Source: an uncultured Prevotella sp. (GTDB taxonomy: Bacteria > Bacteroidota > Bacteroidia > Bacteroidales > Bacteroidaceae). Taken from it: a DNA stretch of 64,000 nucleotides. Of this stretch, positions 43,889 through 53,268 are shown piece after piece. The stretch lies in the NCBI GenBank assembly GCA_900314995.1, contig OMXK01000018.1, positions 1 through 64,000 of the forward strand, given 5' to 3'. How positions within the stretch are numbered: position 1 is the first letter of the stretch; each line of letters begins with the position of its first letter. The position numbers and the translations under genes are program-made. The notes beneath the pieces were generated by a model. It was given only the letters and a program-made list of their open reading frames with translations. It did no database searches and had not been told where the DNA came from.

Positions 43889-44395
43889 TCAATTACACTT
43901 AAAGTTATACTTGATGGCAGCCAACTCCTCATTGGCCTTCTCGATCTTGATACGCAGACTGGCCTTATAGACCGCCAGACGCTGGGCGAGCTCTGCATCG
44001 TAGAGCGACATCATCTCAACAGCGAGGATAGCCGCATTCTGGGCGCCATTCACACCCACAGTAGCCACGGGGATTCCCGGGGGCATCTGGATGATGGAGA
44101 GCATGGCGTCGAGGCCATCGAGCATACCCTTGATGGGGACACCGATGACAGGCAGTGTCGTACTGGCAGCGATGACGCCAGGAAGAGCGGCAGCCATACC
44201 AGCACCTGCGATAATCACCTTCACCCCACGATCCTTCGCCGTGCGTGCGAACTCTTCCACAGCATCAGGTGTGCGATGGGCAGAAAGGGCGTTTACTTCA
44301 AAAGGCACCTGCAGCTCGTCGAGCAGTTTGCAGGCTTTCTCCATAATGGGCAGATCGCTCGTGCTGCCCATGATAATGCTTACTAATGGTTTCAT
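43889..44395 (-). CDS. purE: N5-carboxyaminoimidazole ribonucleotide mutase PurE
   Basis: Rearranges N5-CAIR to CAIR in purine synthesis. The 168-residue octameric class I PurE shows GSTSDLPIMEKA at the N terminus, SAHRTPDAV, AGAGMAAALPGVIA and PIKGMLDGLDAMLSIIQMPPGIPVATV. All typical residues are present. One base separates it from ispG; the PAP2 gene is 6 bp upstream. Confidence 0.95.
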   Translation of the reverse strand: MKPLVSIIMGSTSDLPIMEKACKLLDELQVPFEVNALSAHRTPDAVEEFARTAKDRGVKVIIAGAGMAAALPGVIAASTTLPVIGVPIKGMLDGLDAMLSIIQMPPGIPVATVGVNGAQNAAILAVEMMSLYDAELAQRLAVYKASLRIKIEKANEELAAIKYNFKCN

Positions 44396-44401
44396 ATCGT
44401 T

Positions 44402-45022
44402 TTAAGAATAAATCAATGCAATAACCGAACAGACGGCTCCCACGAGGAAGCCAGAAAGTACCTGCGCCAGTGTGTGCTGACGAAGGATCATACGGCTGGA
44501 GCCGAGGATGCCTGCGAGGATGAACACCAGACAGAGCCACCATACGGGATTGAACCCGAAAAACTCGCCGAAGATGAAGAGTGAACCTGCCACACCACCG
44601 ATAGCTGCTGTATGGGTGGAGATCTTCCACCACACATTGATCAGTGCACATACCACCTGAATGAACAAAGCTGCCGAGAGGATCGCACCCATAAAATGGG
44701 GGATGTGGAAGAGGTCCATCAGGTAGACGCAGAAGAAATAACAGAGGATGGAGATGACATAAGGCACCATACGGCGCTCCTTATGCCCAAGTTCGATGAG
44801 GGACCATCCCTGGTATCTGCGGTAAAGATGGATAAGCACTGTGGGCAACAGAATGGTGAACACGTAGACGAGGGTAAGCACTTGCAGCTTATAAGCCCAG
44901 GGCATCAGTCCGAGATAACTGAAGACAAACAGTGCCATCATACCTACCAGCGGCAGATAGAAGGGTGTGAACAGCATGCTTACCAGCCGTGCGCCCAGGA
45001 TAATTGTCTTCTCACGTACCAT
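44402..45022 (-). CDS. PAP2-family membrane phosphatase-like protein
   Basis: 206 residues with six helices and PAP2 motifs 2 and 3 in shortened form: KISTHTAAIGG and SSRMILRQHTLAQVLSGF. The first motif (KxxxxxxRP) is not clear; RRYQGWSLIELGHKERR may take its place. Related proteins dephosphorylate undecaprenyl diphosphate, phosphatidic acid or lipid A in the membrane. It is co-transcribed with rpoN and purE. Confidence 0.8.
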   Translation of the reverse strand: MVREKTIILGARLVSMLFTPFYLPLVGMMALFVFSYLGLMPWAYKLQVLTLVYVFTILLPTVLIHLYRRYQGWSLIELGHKERRMVPYVISILCYFFCVYLMDLFHIPHFMGAILSAALFIQVVCALINVWWKISTHTAAIGGVAGSLFIFGEFFGFNPVWWLCLVFILAGILGSSRMILRQHTLAQVLSGFLVGAVCSVIALIYS

Positions 45023-45046
45023 TTTTTCCTATTATTGACGTTTTAC

Positions 45047-46555
45047 TTACTTTCTCAGACGGGCAATGGGAATACCCAGTTGTTCGCGGTACTTTGCCAC
45101 TGTTCGGCGGGCGATGGGGAATCCGCGACGCCCCAGTTCCTCCTTCAGCACATCATCGCTCAACGGCTTACGCTTGTCTTCAGCATCGATGATCTCGCGT
45201 AGCACGGCCTTGATTTTTCGTGTTGACATTGCCTCGCCACTCTCTGTGACATAAGCATCACTGAAGAAATGCCGCAGGGGAAAGGTGCCCCAGCGCGTCT
45301 GGGCATATTTCGAATTACTCACACGCGAGATCGTTGAGGGGTCGAGCCCCGTCTTCTCAGCCACATCGCGCAGAATCATCGGGCGCAACGAGGCCTCGTC
45401 GCCATCGACGAAGAACTGATGCTGCAACTGGATGATGGCATGCATCGTGATTGAGAGCGTATGACGGCGCATCTTCACTGCCTCAATGAAGTTCTGGGCG
45501 GCATCTACCTTCTTCTTGATATAGAGCAGCGCCTCTTTCGTCTGACGGCTCAGGTTATCTTTGTTCTGCTGGTATTCCTCCATCGAGTCGATAAACGACT
45601 GGGAGACTTTCAGCTCGGGGACTTCCCCATTGTTGAGCACGAAGGTGACAGTGCCGTCGTCCTGCGTGTCGACGATGAAGTCGGGCGTTATCTGTTGCAT
45701 GCTCCTGCCAACGGTCTCACCCAACGAGGCTCCAGGGCGGGGATTCAGTTTTCGGAGTTCACGGAAAAGGGCTTCTGCCTGTGCATCGTTGATGCCAAGG
45801 GCTGTCTGGATCTTGTCCCAATGCTTCTTCGTAAACTCATCGAAGTGGTTGTTCACCACCCGCTGCATCAGCTCTCTGACGCGCGATGGACTCCGCCGGG
45901 CTATCTGTAGCAACAGACACTCCTGGAGTGTACGGGCACCGATGCCCGCAGGGTCAAAGCCCTGCAGCAGTTCCAGCGTCTGGGCCACCTCTTGTTCTGA
46001 TACATCGAGGTTATGATAGATGGCTAACTCCTCACAGACGGCATCGAGCGGCTTACGCAAGAGGCCGTCGTCATCGAGGGAGCCTATCAGATATTCCATG
46101 ATATCGCGCTGCCGCTCAGTCATATCGAGCTCGCCCATCTGTTCCTTCAGCTGGTCGTAGAACGAGACGCTCTCGCCATAGACCATCTCCTCACGCTCGT
46201 CGGCAAGGGCACTGCCACCATGATAGACGGGCAGATCCTCATCGTCACGCCCCAGATTGCTGAGGGCCTCATCAAGGGCCGACTGTCGCTCCTCGCGCTC
46301 ACTGCGGCTCTCGAAATCATCCTGAGCCTCAGGGGCATCGCTATAATCGCCCCCATCCTGATAGTCCGTAGTCTCGCCGTAGTCGTAACCCGTATCACTC
46401 TCGAGCGCAGGGTTATCATTCATCTCCGTATTGATACGGTCGACGAGTTGTGTCAGTGGCAGTTCCACCAACGAAGCCTGCAGCAGTTGCTGGTGGGAGA
46501 ACATCTGTCCCTGTTTCTGCTGCTGTAATTGTTCCTGTATCTGACTTTGTGCCAA
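45047..46555 (-). CDS. rpoN: RNA polymerase sigma-54 factor RpoN
   Basis: 502 residues in the standard order: Gln-rich region I (QSQIQEQLQQQKQGQMFSHQ), an acidic region II (about residues 50-110), core-binding region III, and the C-terminal HTH and RpoN box (RRTVAKYREQLG). It directs RNA polymerase to -24/-12 promoters with AAA+ activators. No such activator is encoded in this window. The gene is second in the operon that starts at 47222. Confidence 0.95.
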   Translation of the reverse strand: MAQSQIQEQLQQQKQGQMFSHQQLLQASLVELPLTQLVDRINTEMNDNPALESDTGYDYGETTDYQDGGDYSDAPEAQDDFESRSEREERQSALDEALSNLGRDDEDLPVYHGGSALADEREEMVYGESVSFYDQLKEQMGELDMTERQRDIMEYLIGSLDDDGLLRKPLDAVCEELAIYHNLDVSEQEVAQTLELLQGFDPAGIGARTLQECLLLQIARRSPSRVRELMQRVVNNHFDEFTKKHWDKIQTALGINDAQAEALFRELRKLNPRPGASLGETVGRSMQQITPDFIVDTQDDGTVTFVLNNGEVPELKVSQSFIDSMEEYQQNKDNLSRQTKEALLYIKKKVDAAQNFIEAVKMRRHTLSITMHAIIQLQHQFFVDGDEASLRPMILRDVAEKTGLDPSTISRVSNSKYAQTRWGTFPLRHFFSDAYVTESGEAMSTRKIKAVLREIIDAEDKRKPLSDDVLKEELGRRGFPIARRTVAKYREQLGIPIARLRK

Positions 46556-46571
46556 AACTTTATTCCTAATC

Positions 46572-47222
46572 TTAACTCATAAAATACGCCTTCAGCTGCT
46601 CGGCATACGATGCCAGTTCTTCTGTATCAGAATTGCCGAAGCGGCGCCAAATCTCCTTGCAGGGCGCGAACAGCACGTTGATAAACGTGTCCTTACGGTT
46701 CAGGTAAGGGTCGCAGTGCTGCAGCACTTCCATCACCTCGGCCACCTCGCGCGGCTTCAGTTTGAGCAGCTTTGCCAACTCCTGCACCTCTGGGGTCTCA
46801 GGCACCATCGTGATAGGTGTCAGACGGAAGTAGAGGTCGAGGATAAGGATAAGCATCACGGGGGTCAGATGATCGCTGCCTTCTACAGGTTTGAAGTCCT
46901 TCTCGAAGCTCTCGTTGGTCTCCACACCTTCGTAGAACAGACTGGCGTTGTTGAACCCTTTCATCTCGCGCAACAAGCGGGCCGCACGAGCCAGTTTACG
47001 GGGATTGCCGCTATAGGTCTCCCAGATACGTTCGATGCGCGGCGTCTCCAGATTGGCTATCTGGCACATCTTGTTGAAGAGTACCTCTGGCGCGATATGC
47101 AACTCCATACCCAACTCCACCATCTGACGGTTATACAAAGGCTTCATACCCACGGGCTTCTGGAGATAAATTTCCATCAGAAGGAGCCAATAATCATCCT
47201 GCCAAGTAGAAGATTTTGCCAT
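46572..47222 (-). CDS. Conserved protein of unknown function, Bacteroidetes type
   Basis: 216 residues, no signal peptide or membrane helix, mostly helical, with conserved-looking segments PVGMKPLYNRQMVELGMELH, PRIERIWETYSGNPRKLARA and EVMEVLQHCDPYLNRKDTF. I do not recognise a domain. As the first gene of the rpoN-PAP2-purE-ispG operon and 16 bp before rpoN, it may be linked to RpoN function. Confidence 0.7.
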   Translation of the reverse strand: MAKSSTWQDDYWLLLMEIYLQKPVGMKPLYNRQMVELGMELHIAPEVLFNKMCQIANLETPRIERIWETYSGNPRKLARAARLLREMKGFNNASLFYEGVETNESFEKDFKPVEGSDHLTPVMLILILDLYFRLTPITMVPETPEVQELAKLLKLKPREVAEVMEVLQHCDPYLNRKDTFINVLFAPCKEIWRRFGNSDTEELASYAEQLKAYFMS

Positions 47223-47240
47223 ATTCTCTTATTTTTTTTG

Positions 47241-47248
47241 CAAAAATA
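47241..47248 (-). promoter_or_regulatory. -7 box for the rpoN-ispG operon
   Basis: TATTTTTG on the minus strand, 18 bp before the ATG at 47222. Confidence 0.5.
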
Positions 47249-47260
47249 CATCTTTTTTCG

Positions 47261-47268
47261 TATATTTG
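47261..47268 (+). promoter_or_regulatory. -7 box for the histidine phosphatase gene
   Basis: TATATTTG, 21 bp before the ATG at 47290. Only 12 bp separate it from the opposing -7 box, so the two promoters must compete for the same DNA. Confidence 0.5.
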
Positions 47269-47289
47269 CAACCGAAATTGCAAAAACTT

Positions 47290-48573
47290 ATGAGAAAAAT
47301 CGTATTCTTTGCCCTTTGCGCAGTATTCTGCACATCGCTGTCGGCACAAAACGTGCGTGAGCAATTGAAGGAAAATCTCTTCAAGGCAAGTAGCAACTAC
47401 TATGCCTACCCTACCCCTAACAAGCAGCTCACACCAGCACCGAAGGGCAAAAAACCATTCTACCTTAGCCACTATGCCCGTCACGGATCACGCTACATGA
47501 TCAAAGCCAAGGATTACGACTATCCTTACAACGTGCTCCGCAAGGCAAAAGATCAGGGCAAACTTTCACCCGTAGGCCTGCAAGCCCTGGAAAGAGTTGA
47601 AGCGCTGCGAGAGGAAGCCAAAAACCGTTACGGTGAATTGACACCCCTCGGGGTGGAACAGCACCATCAGATTGCCCAGCGCATGTACGACCGTTTCTCC
47701 CAGGTATTCAGCGACAAAGCCGTCGTCGATGCAAAGAGCACCGTCGTCATCCGCTGCACCATATCGATGCAGAGCGAACTGCTACAGCTGGTGAAGAACA
47801 ACCCTAGGCTGATTATCAAGTCCGATGCCAGTCAGCACGACATGTATTACATGAACCTGCAGGATTCCGCCCTCTATAAGAAGCGCTACCCGAAAGAGTC
47901 GATGGACAACTACAAGAATTTCTGCAAACCCTACACCATCGACAAGAAGGCCATGGGCAGACTCTTCAGCGATTCTGTCTATGTGCGCGACAGTGTGGAC
48001 ACCTACAATCTGAACCTCGCCCTCTTCAAGATGGCCTCCAGCGTACAGGGCACCGAAATGCGCTTCCATTTCAACCTCTTCGATATCTACACCCTCGACG
48101 AGCTATTCAACAACTGGCTGCAGGCCAATGCCTACTGGTACATCAGTTTCGGCAACAATCCGCTGAACGGTGGACAACAGCCCTTCACCCAGCGTAACCT
48201 ATTGCGGAAGATCATTGAAGAGGCCGACAGTTGCATCGCCCTGCCGCGCCCTGGTGCCACACTGCGCTTCGGCCATGAGACGATTGTGCTGCCCCTCACC
48301 TGTCTGTTAGGCATCAACGGCTTCGATCAACAGTTTACCAATCTGGAAGACCTCGACACCCACGGCTGGATTAACTTCGAGGTGTTCCCCATGGCAGCCA
48401 ACATCCAGTTTGTGTTCTACCGCAAGAACCCGAAAGATAAGGATGTGCTGGTAAAGGTGCTCCTCAACGAAGACGAAGCCACACTGCCGCTGGAGACGGA
48501 TTGCGCCCCCTATTACCATTGGAGCGATTTACGCGACTATTATCTGAAGAAACTGGATTCGTTCAAGGAATAA
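47290..48573 (+). CDS. Exported histidine acid phosphatase, MINPP-like
   Basis: A 427-residue periplasmic enzyme of the branch-2 histidine phosphatases. A signal peptide (MRKIVFFALCAVFCTSLSAQ) precedes the catalytic motif YARHGSRY at about residues 65-72; the proton donor motif GHETIVLPL lies near the C-terminal third. Bacteroides relatives are multiple inositol-polyphosphate phosphatases that degrade phytate. That substrate is inferred from family. A strong hairpin follows the stop. Confidence 0.85.
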   Translation: MRKIVFFALCAVFCTSLSAQNVREQLKENLFKASSNYYAYPTPNKQLTPAPKGKKPFYLSHYARHGSRYMIKAKDYDYPYNVLRKAKDQGKLSPVGLQALERVEALREEAKNRYGELTPLGVEQHHQIAQRMYDRFSQVFSDKAVVDAKSTVVIRCTISMQSELLQLVKNNPRLIIKSDASQHDMYYMNLQDSALYKKRYPKESMDNYKNFCKPYTIDKKAMGRLFSDSVYVRDSVDTYNLNLALFKMASSVQGTEMRFHFNLFDIYTLDELFNNWLQANAYWYISFGNNPLNGGQQPFTQRNLLRKIIEEADSCIALPRPGATLRFGHETIVLPLTCLLGINGFDQQFTNLEDLDTHGWINFEVFPMAANIQFVFYRKNPKDKDVLVKVLLNEDEATLPLETDCAPYYHWSDLRDYYLKKLDSFKE

Positions 48574-48578
48574 AAGAT

Positions 48579-48602
48579 AATCCCCGCCAATCAGCGGGGA
48601 TT
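48579..48602. terminator. Bidirectional hairpin between the phosphatase and nrdG
   Basis: A perfect 9-bp stem (AATCCCCGC, 48579-48587; GCGGGGATT, 48594-48602) with a 6-base loop. It separates two convergent genes. The T tracts are short, so termination strength is uncertain. Confidence 0.7.
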
Positions 48603-48603
48603 G

Positions 48604-49104
48604 TCATTTTACCGTAACATCGGGCTGCCACAAAATGGTCTCGCCCGCATAAAGCGAGGCCTGCACGTCGATGAGCCGCTGGTTCGATGAACCTCTGAAC
48701 AGCAGATCGGGGTCGCGGAGTGCCTGGACGAAAGGTCCGTCTACAAGCACATCGAGCAGTTCGAGCAGTTCGCGCTGCGCCCGTGTGATAAGCGTTTCAA
48801 AGGTAAAGCCCGTATAGCACCAGATATCCTTGTTCGTGCGCTTGTGGATGGCTCGCGCCAAATCCGCAAAGCCGTCGCACTGGTACATAGGGTCACCCCC
48901 GGTAAACGTCACATTGGCATAAGGATCGGCTTCGATGATCTTCATCAGTTCCTCTGTGCTCATCTCCCTGCCGCCTTTGGGATCCCACGACTGGGGATTA
49001 TGACACCCGGGGCACTTGTGGCGGCACCCTGCACAATAAATGGAGGTCCGGAATCCCGGACCGTCCACCATGGTATCTTCTATGACATCGAGAACTCTAA
49101 TCAC
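48604..49104 (-). CDS. nrdG: Anaerobic ribonucleotide reductase activating protein
   Basis: A 166-residue radical SAM activase that makes the glycyl radical on NrdD. The cluster motif CxxxCxxC reads CAGCRHKCPGC near residues 24-34, with the short variant of the fold and the SAM-binding TGGDPMYQ. It overlaps nrdD by 1 bp and shares its promoter. It works only without oxygen, in line with an anaerobe. Confidence 0.95.
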   Translation of the reverse strand: MIRVLDVIEDTMVDGPGFRTSIYCAGCRHKCPGCHNPQSWDPKGGREMSTEELMKIIEADPYANVTFTGGDPMYQCDGFADLARAIHKRTNKDIWCYTGFTFETLITRAQRELLELLDVLVDGPFVQALRDPDLLFRGSSNQRLIDVQASLYAGETILWQPDVTVK

Positions 49105-51341
49105 TACTCACCAAACAAGTCCTGTGCCCCGTGATCGATATGCGTCACACGGTCGTTGAGTTCTGCAAGCTTACCACTGTTCCAACGGTCAGTCGTTCCC
49201 ACGAGATAGCCCGTGATGCGCTGCAGCTTATCGATGTTCGTGGAGCCGCACTTCGGGCACTTCTCCAGATGATCGTCAGCATTCTCATAGCCGCAGTCCA
49301 TGCAGCGGTTGCGGTTGTGGTTCACGGAGCCGTAGCCCATGTCGAGCTGATCCATCATATCCACCACGCTCATGATGACCTGCGGATTATGCGTTGCATC
49401 GCCGTCAATCTCCACGTAGAAGATATGTCCGCCACGCGTCAGGTTATGATAGGGTGCCTCAACCTCGGCCTTATGACGGGCACTGCACTTGTAGTACACA
49501 GGCACATGGTTGGAGTTGGTATAATAGTCACGATCGGTAACACCGGGGATGATGCCGAACTCCTTACGATCCTTCTTCGTGAACTTGCCGCTCAAGCCCT
49601 CGGCAGGTGTAGCGAGCACGGAGTAGTTATGATGATACTGCTCACAGAAGTCGTTGACGCGATCGCGCATATAAGTGACAATCTTCAGGCCCAGTTCCTG
49701 ACTCTCGGCACTCTCGCCGTGATGCTTGCCTGTAAGGGCCACGAGGCATTCAGCCAGTCCGATGAAGCCGATACCGAGGGTTCCCTGGTTGATCACGCTC
49801 TCGATAGTATCGTTAGGCTTCAGCTTGTCGGCCCCGATCCACAGGCTCTTCATCAGCAGGGGGAACTGCTTGGCAAAGGCGGTCTTCTGGAACTGGAAGC
49901 GGTCATCGAGCTGCTTGGCTGCCACCTCAAGCATGTGGTCGAGCTTGGCAAAGAACATATCGATGCGCTTCTGCTGGTCCTGCTCCTGTCTGCACTCGAT
50001 GGCGAGCTTCACGATATTGATGGTGGTAAACGAGAGGTTGCCGCGCCCGATACTGGTCTTCGGTCCGAAGCGGTTCTCGAACACACGCGTTCTGCAACCC
50101 ATCGTGGCCACCTCGTGGATATAGCGCTTGGGATCGTCGGCGCGCCACTCGCTGTCCTGGTTGTACGATGCATCGAGATTCAGGAAGTTGGGGAAGAACC
50201 TGCGCGCCGTCACCTTACAGGCCAGCTGGTAGAGGTCGAAGTTACGATCCTCGGGCAGATAGTTCACACCGCGCTTCTTCTTCCATATCTGAATGGGGAA
50301 AATAGCCGTCTCGCCATTGCCGACGCCCTCGTAGGTCGAGAGCAGAATCTCACGCATGATGCAGCGACCCTCGGCACTCGTGTCAGTACCATAATTGATC
50401 GATGAGAACACCACCTGATTACCGCCACGCGAGTGGATTGTGTTCATATTGTGGATAAAGGCCTCCATCGCCTGGTGCACACGGCCCACGGTCTTGTTGA
50501 TGGCATGCTGCTGGGCGCGCTCCTTACCCGTCAGTCCGTCGAGCGGCTTCTTCAGATAGTCCATCAGGGGCTCATCGTAGAGGTCCTGATAACTCTCGCC
50601 GTTGAGTTCCTCGAGGGCCTTCAGTTCCTCCACATAACTCATGCGCACGTAAGGTGCCAGATAGAAGTCGAAGGCAGGGATAGCCTGTCCGCCGTGCATC
50701 TCGTTCTGGCAGCACTCCATCGAGATACAGGCCAGCACCGAGGCCGTCTCAATACGCTTGGCAGGGCGCGAGGCGCCATGACCGGCGATAAAGCCGCAGT
50801 TCAGGATATTGTCCAAGGGGTGCTGCACACAGGTCAGCGACTTCGTCGGATAATAGTCCTTGTCGTGGATATGCAGATAGTTGTGCTCCACGGCATCACG
50901 GCTCTCCTCCGACAACAGGTAGTCATCGACGAAGGGCTTCGTGGTCTCCGAGGCAAACTTCATCATCATGCCTGCCGGGGTGTCGGCATTCATGTTCGCA
51001 TTCTCACGCGTCACATCGGTATGCTTCACGTGTACGATGTCGAGAAACACCTCGCGGGTCTTGGCCTTTCGGGCCACCGAACGCTGATGACGGTAGGCGA
51101 TATACTTCTGAGCCACATCCTTGCGGCTCGACTTCATCAGTTCCACCTCCACAGCGTCCTGAATCTGCTCCACGGTCATCTGGCTCTCGCCACGCTGGGC
51201 AATATGGTCGGTAATCTGATACAGCAGACGCTCGTCTTCACCCTTGTCAGTATGAAGCATGGCCTTTCGGATGGCTGCCATAATCTTCTGCTCGTTGAAG
51301 CCCACGATGCGTCCGTCACGCTTAACTACTGTTTGAATCAT
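49104..51341 (-). CDS. nrdD: Anaerobic ribonucleoside-triphosphate reductase
   Basis: Class III ribonucleotide reductase, 745 residues. It has an N-terminal ATP-cone (residues 1-95, VVKRDGRIVGFNEQKIMAAI), the ten-stranded barrel with the active-site cysteines, a C-terminal zinc site (CMDCGYENADDHLEKCPKC) and the glycyl-radical motif at Gly711 (ITGYLVG). It makes dNTPs from NTPs with formate as reductant. All landmarks are present. Confidence 0.96.
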   Translation of the reverse strand: MIQTVVKRDGRIVGFNEQKIMAAIRKAMLHTDKGEDERLLYQITDHIAQRGESQMTVEQIQDAVEVELMKSSRKDVAQKYIAYRHQRSVARKAKTREVFLDIVHVKHTDVTRENANMNADTPAGMMMKFASETTKPFVDDYLLSEESRDAVEHNYLHIHDKDYYPTKSLTCVQHPLDNILNCGFIAGHGASRPAKRIETASVLACISMECCQNEMHGGQAIPAFDFYLAPYVRMSYVEELKALEELNGESYQDLYDEPLMDYLKKPLDGLTGKERAQQHAINKTVGRVHQAMEAFIHNMNTIHSRGGNQVVFSSINYGTDTSAEGRCIMREILLSTYEGVGNGETAIFPIQIWKKKRGVNYLPEDRNFDLYQLACKVTARRFFPNFLNLDASYNQDSEWRADDPKRYIHEVATMGCRTRVFENRFGPKTSIGRGNLSFTTINIVKLAIECRQEQDQQKRIDMFFAKLDHMLEVAAKQLDDRFQFQKTAFAKQFPLLMKSLWIGADKLKPNDTIESVINQGTLGIGFIGLAECLVALTGKHHGESAESQELGLKIVTYMRDRVNDFCEQYHHNYSVLATPAEGLSGKFTKKDRKEFGIIPGVTDRDYYTNSNHVPVYYKCSARHKAEVEAPYHNLTRGGHIFYVEIDGDATHNPQVIMSVVDMMDQLDMGYGSVNHNRNRCMDCGYENADDHLEKCPKCGSTNIDKLQRITGYLVGTTDRWNSGKLAELNDRVTHIDHGAQDLFGE

Positions 51342-51383
51342 ATATTATAAAGGTTTTAGTCCATGTCTTTTCAAATTCGCATG

Positions 51384-51391
51384 CAAAGATA
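51384..51391 (-). promoter_or_regulatory. -7 box for nrdDG
   Basis: TATCTTTG on the minus strand, 42 bp before the nrdD ATG. No ATP- or oxygen-responsive operator was recognised nearby. Confidence 0.55.
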
Positions 51392-51405
51392 CAAAAAATA
51401 ATCCT

Positions 51406-51430
51406 AAAGTCCTCCCAATCGGAAGACTTT
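51406..51430 (-). terminator. Intrinsic terminator after sufE
   Basis: On the minus strand AAAGTCTTCC and GGAGGACTTT form a 10-bp stem with one U-G, around 5 loop bases. A T-rich tail begins a few bases later. It separates sufE from the nrdD promoter. Confidence 0.65.
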
Positions 51431-51464
51431 CTTTCGTTAATAAATATCAAAAAACCGAGTCAGA

Positions 51465-51893
51465 TTATTGTTTCTTGCTGAAAGCCAACGCGTACAGGCG
51501 AATTTGCTTCACCATTGCTAAAAGTCCGTTGCTGCGAGTGGGCGACAGATGCTCCTTCAGACCGATTTCCTCGATGAAATAGAGGTCTGCGTCGAGGATT
51601 TCCTGCGGGGTATGATTGCTGAGCACGCGGATCAGCAGGGCCACGATGCCCTTCACGATCAGCGCATCGCTCTCGGCGGTGAAGTGTATCTTGCCGTCTA
51701 CATAGTCTGCCTGCAGCCATACACGGCTCTGACAGCCGTCGATCAGGTTCTGCTCCGTCTTGTACTTCTCGTCAAGGGGCGGCTGCTCACCACCCAGGTC
51801 GATCAGTAGTTGATACTTGTCCATCCAGTCGTCAAAACCGCTGAACTCTTCAATGATCTCGTCTTGTATTTCGTTAATCGTCATATCACTCAT
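51465..51893 (-). CDS. sufE: SufE family cysteine desulfurase partner
   Basis: 142 residues. The sulfur-accepting Cys54 lies in the loop DGCQSRVW, and EIIEEFSGFDDWMDKYQLLIDLG at the start is typical. It takes persulfide from SufS and passes it to the SUF scaffold. No other suf genes are in this window. It lies 5 bp after the U32 peptidase gene and shares its promoter. Confidence 0.93.
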   Translation of the reverse strand: MSDMTINEIQDEIIEEFSGFDDWMDKYQLLIDLGGEQPPLDEKYKTEQNLIDGCQSRVWLQADYVDGKIHFTAESDALIVKGIVALLIRVLSNHTPQEILDADLYFIEEIGLKEHLSPTRSNGLLAMVKQIRLYALAFSKKQ

Positions 51894-51898
51894 TACTT

Positions 51899-53143
51899 TT
51901 ATTCTTCACTCTTCACTAACTTGAACAGCTTGTCGCTGGGGCGCACCTTGCCCGTAACGGCGATGGATACGCGCGTGCCCTGCTCTGCCACCTCCACAGG
52001 ACCGTTGTCGCCATGTATCTCGTCGGCTGTCACATACATCACGCCCGTCGTGGGGCCCGTAATCAGCATCTTGTCGCCCACCTTGAAGGTATTGGCCTCA
52101 ACGGTGAACTCTGCCACCCCGAGTTTCGAGAAGTATTTCACGCCCTTGCCGATATATACCTTGCGCTCGGTGGCGTTGGAACCGTAGTGCTTGTTCCACT
52201 CGCCCATGAGCTGACCCTGATAGTAGCCATCCCAGAAACCGCGATTGAAGACGGTGGCCAGTCGCTCATCCCATGCGTCTTTCTTCTCTTCCGTAAACGT
52301 GCCGTCGAGCACGGCCTGGATAGCCTCCTTGTAGCACTTCACGACGGTGTAGACATATTCAGGCCCTCGCGCGCGACCTTCTATTTTAAATACGCGCACG
52401 CCCGCATGCATCATCTTGTCGATGAAGCGCACGGTCTTCAGGTCCTTCGGCGACATGATATACTTGTTGTCGATGTCAAGCTGATAGCCCGTCTCATTGT
52501 CTGTTGCCGTATAACTGCGACGGCACACCTGGATACACTCGCCACGATTAGCCGAGCGGTTAGCGGCATGCAGACTCATGTAGCACTTGCCGCTGATGGC
52601 CATGCAGAGGGCACCATGACAGAACATTTCGATGCGGATCTGCTCACCCGACGGGCCGCAGATGTGCTCAGCCTCCACCTGACGGTAGATCTCGGCCACC
52701 TGATCCATATTCAACTCACGCGCCAGCACCACCACGTCGGCAAACTGCGCATAGAACCTGAGTGCCTCGATGTTCGAGATGTTCAGCTGGGTAGAGAGAT
52801 GTACCTCCTGCCCCACCCGATTACAATACGTCATCACCGCCACGTCGCTGGCGATCACGGCCGAGATGCCCGCCTCCTTTGCGGCATCTATGATCTCGTG
52901 CATCAGCGGGATATCTTCACCGTAGATGATGGTGTTCACCGTCAGATAGCTCTTGATGCCGTGCTCACGACAGGTCTGGGCCATCTGCTTCAGGTCGTCG
53001 ATTGTGAATGTCGAGGCAGAGTGCGCCCGCATGTTCAGTTTCTCGATGCCGAAGTAGATACTGTCAGCCCCCGCCTGAATGGCAGCAGCCAACGATTCCG
53101 GCGACCCCACAGGCGCCATTATTTCAAATTCTTCTAGTTTCAT
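51899..53143 (-). CDS. U32 family peptidase-like protein (TrhP/RlhA type)
   Basis: A 414-residue U32 family protein with the TIM-barrel start EFEIMAPVGSPESLAAAIQAGADSIYFGI and the cysteine-rich centre CHGALCMAISGKCYMS...GECIQVCRRSY. E. coli members YegQ (TrhP) and RlhA hydroxylate tRNA and 23S rRNA bases from prephenate-linked chemistry rather than digest protein, so a tRNA or rRNA hydroxylation role is more likely than proteolysis. The ATG at 53143 is chosen because the -7 box ends 6 bp before it. Confidence 0.88.
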   Translation of the reverse strand: MKLEEFEIMAPVGSPESLAAAIQAGADSIYFGIEKLNMRAHSASTFTIDDLKQMAQTCREHGIKSYLTVNTIIYGEDIPLMHEIIDAAKEAGISAVIASDVAVMTYCNRVGQEVHLSTQLNISNIEALRFYAQFADVVVLARELNMDQVAEIYRQVEAEHICGPSGEQIRIEMFCHGALCMAISGKCYMSLHAANRSANRGECIQVCRRSYTATDNETGYQLDIDNKYIMSPKDLKTVRFIDKMMHAGVRVFKIEGRARGPEYVYTVVKCYKEAIQAVLDGTFTEEKKDAWDERLATVFNRGFWDGYYQGQLMGEWNKHYGSNATERKVYIGKGVKYFSKLGVAEFTVEANTFKVGDKMLITGPTTGVMYVTADEIHGDNGPVEVAEQGTRVSIAVTGKVRPSDKLFKLVKSEE

Positions 53144-53149
53144 GGGGTG

Positions 53150-53157
53150 CAAAGTTA
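53150..53157 (-). promoter_or_regulatory. -7 box for the U32-sufE operon
   Basis: TAACTTTG on the minus strand, 6 bp before the ATG; effectively leaderless. Confidence 0.6.
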
Positions 53158-53231
53158 CGAATAAGCGAGAAAAAAAACAAGAAAATACATACATTTCTCT
53201 CATTTTTTGCTATGATTTCAAATTATTGTCT

Positions 53232-53239
53232 TACCTTTG
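53232..53239 (+). promoter_or_regulatory. -7 box for the lipoprotein gene at 53269
   Basis: TACCTTTG, 29 bp before the ATG. Upstream in-frame starts back to 53008 lie before the promoter and inside the U32 gene, so they are rejected. Confidence 0.65.
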
Positions 53240-53268
53240 CAGCGTTATTAACAAATATAAGTATAAAA

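Noticed and set aside
49131-50405. 424-residue plus-strand ORF
   Set aside because: Antisense shadow of nrdD.
53008-53268. Longer N terminus for the lipoprotein at 53269
   Set aside because: It overlaps the U32 gene and its promoter region, and would bury the lipoprotein signal.
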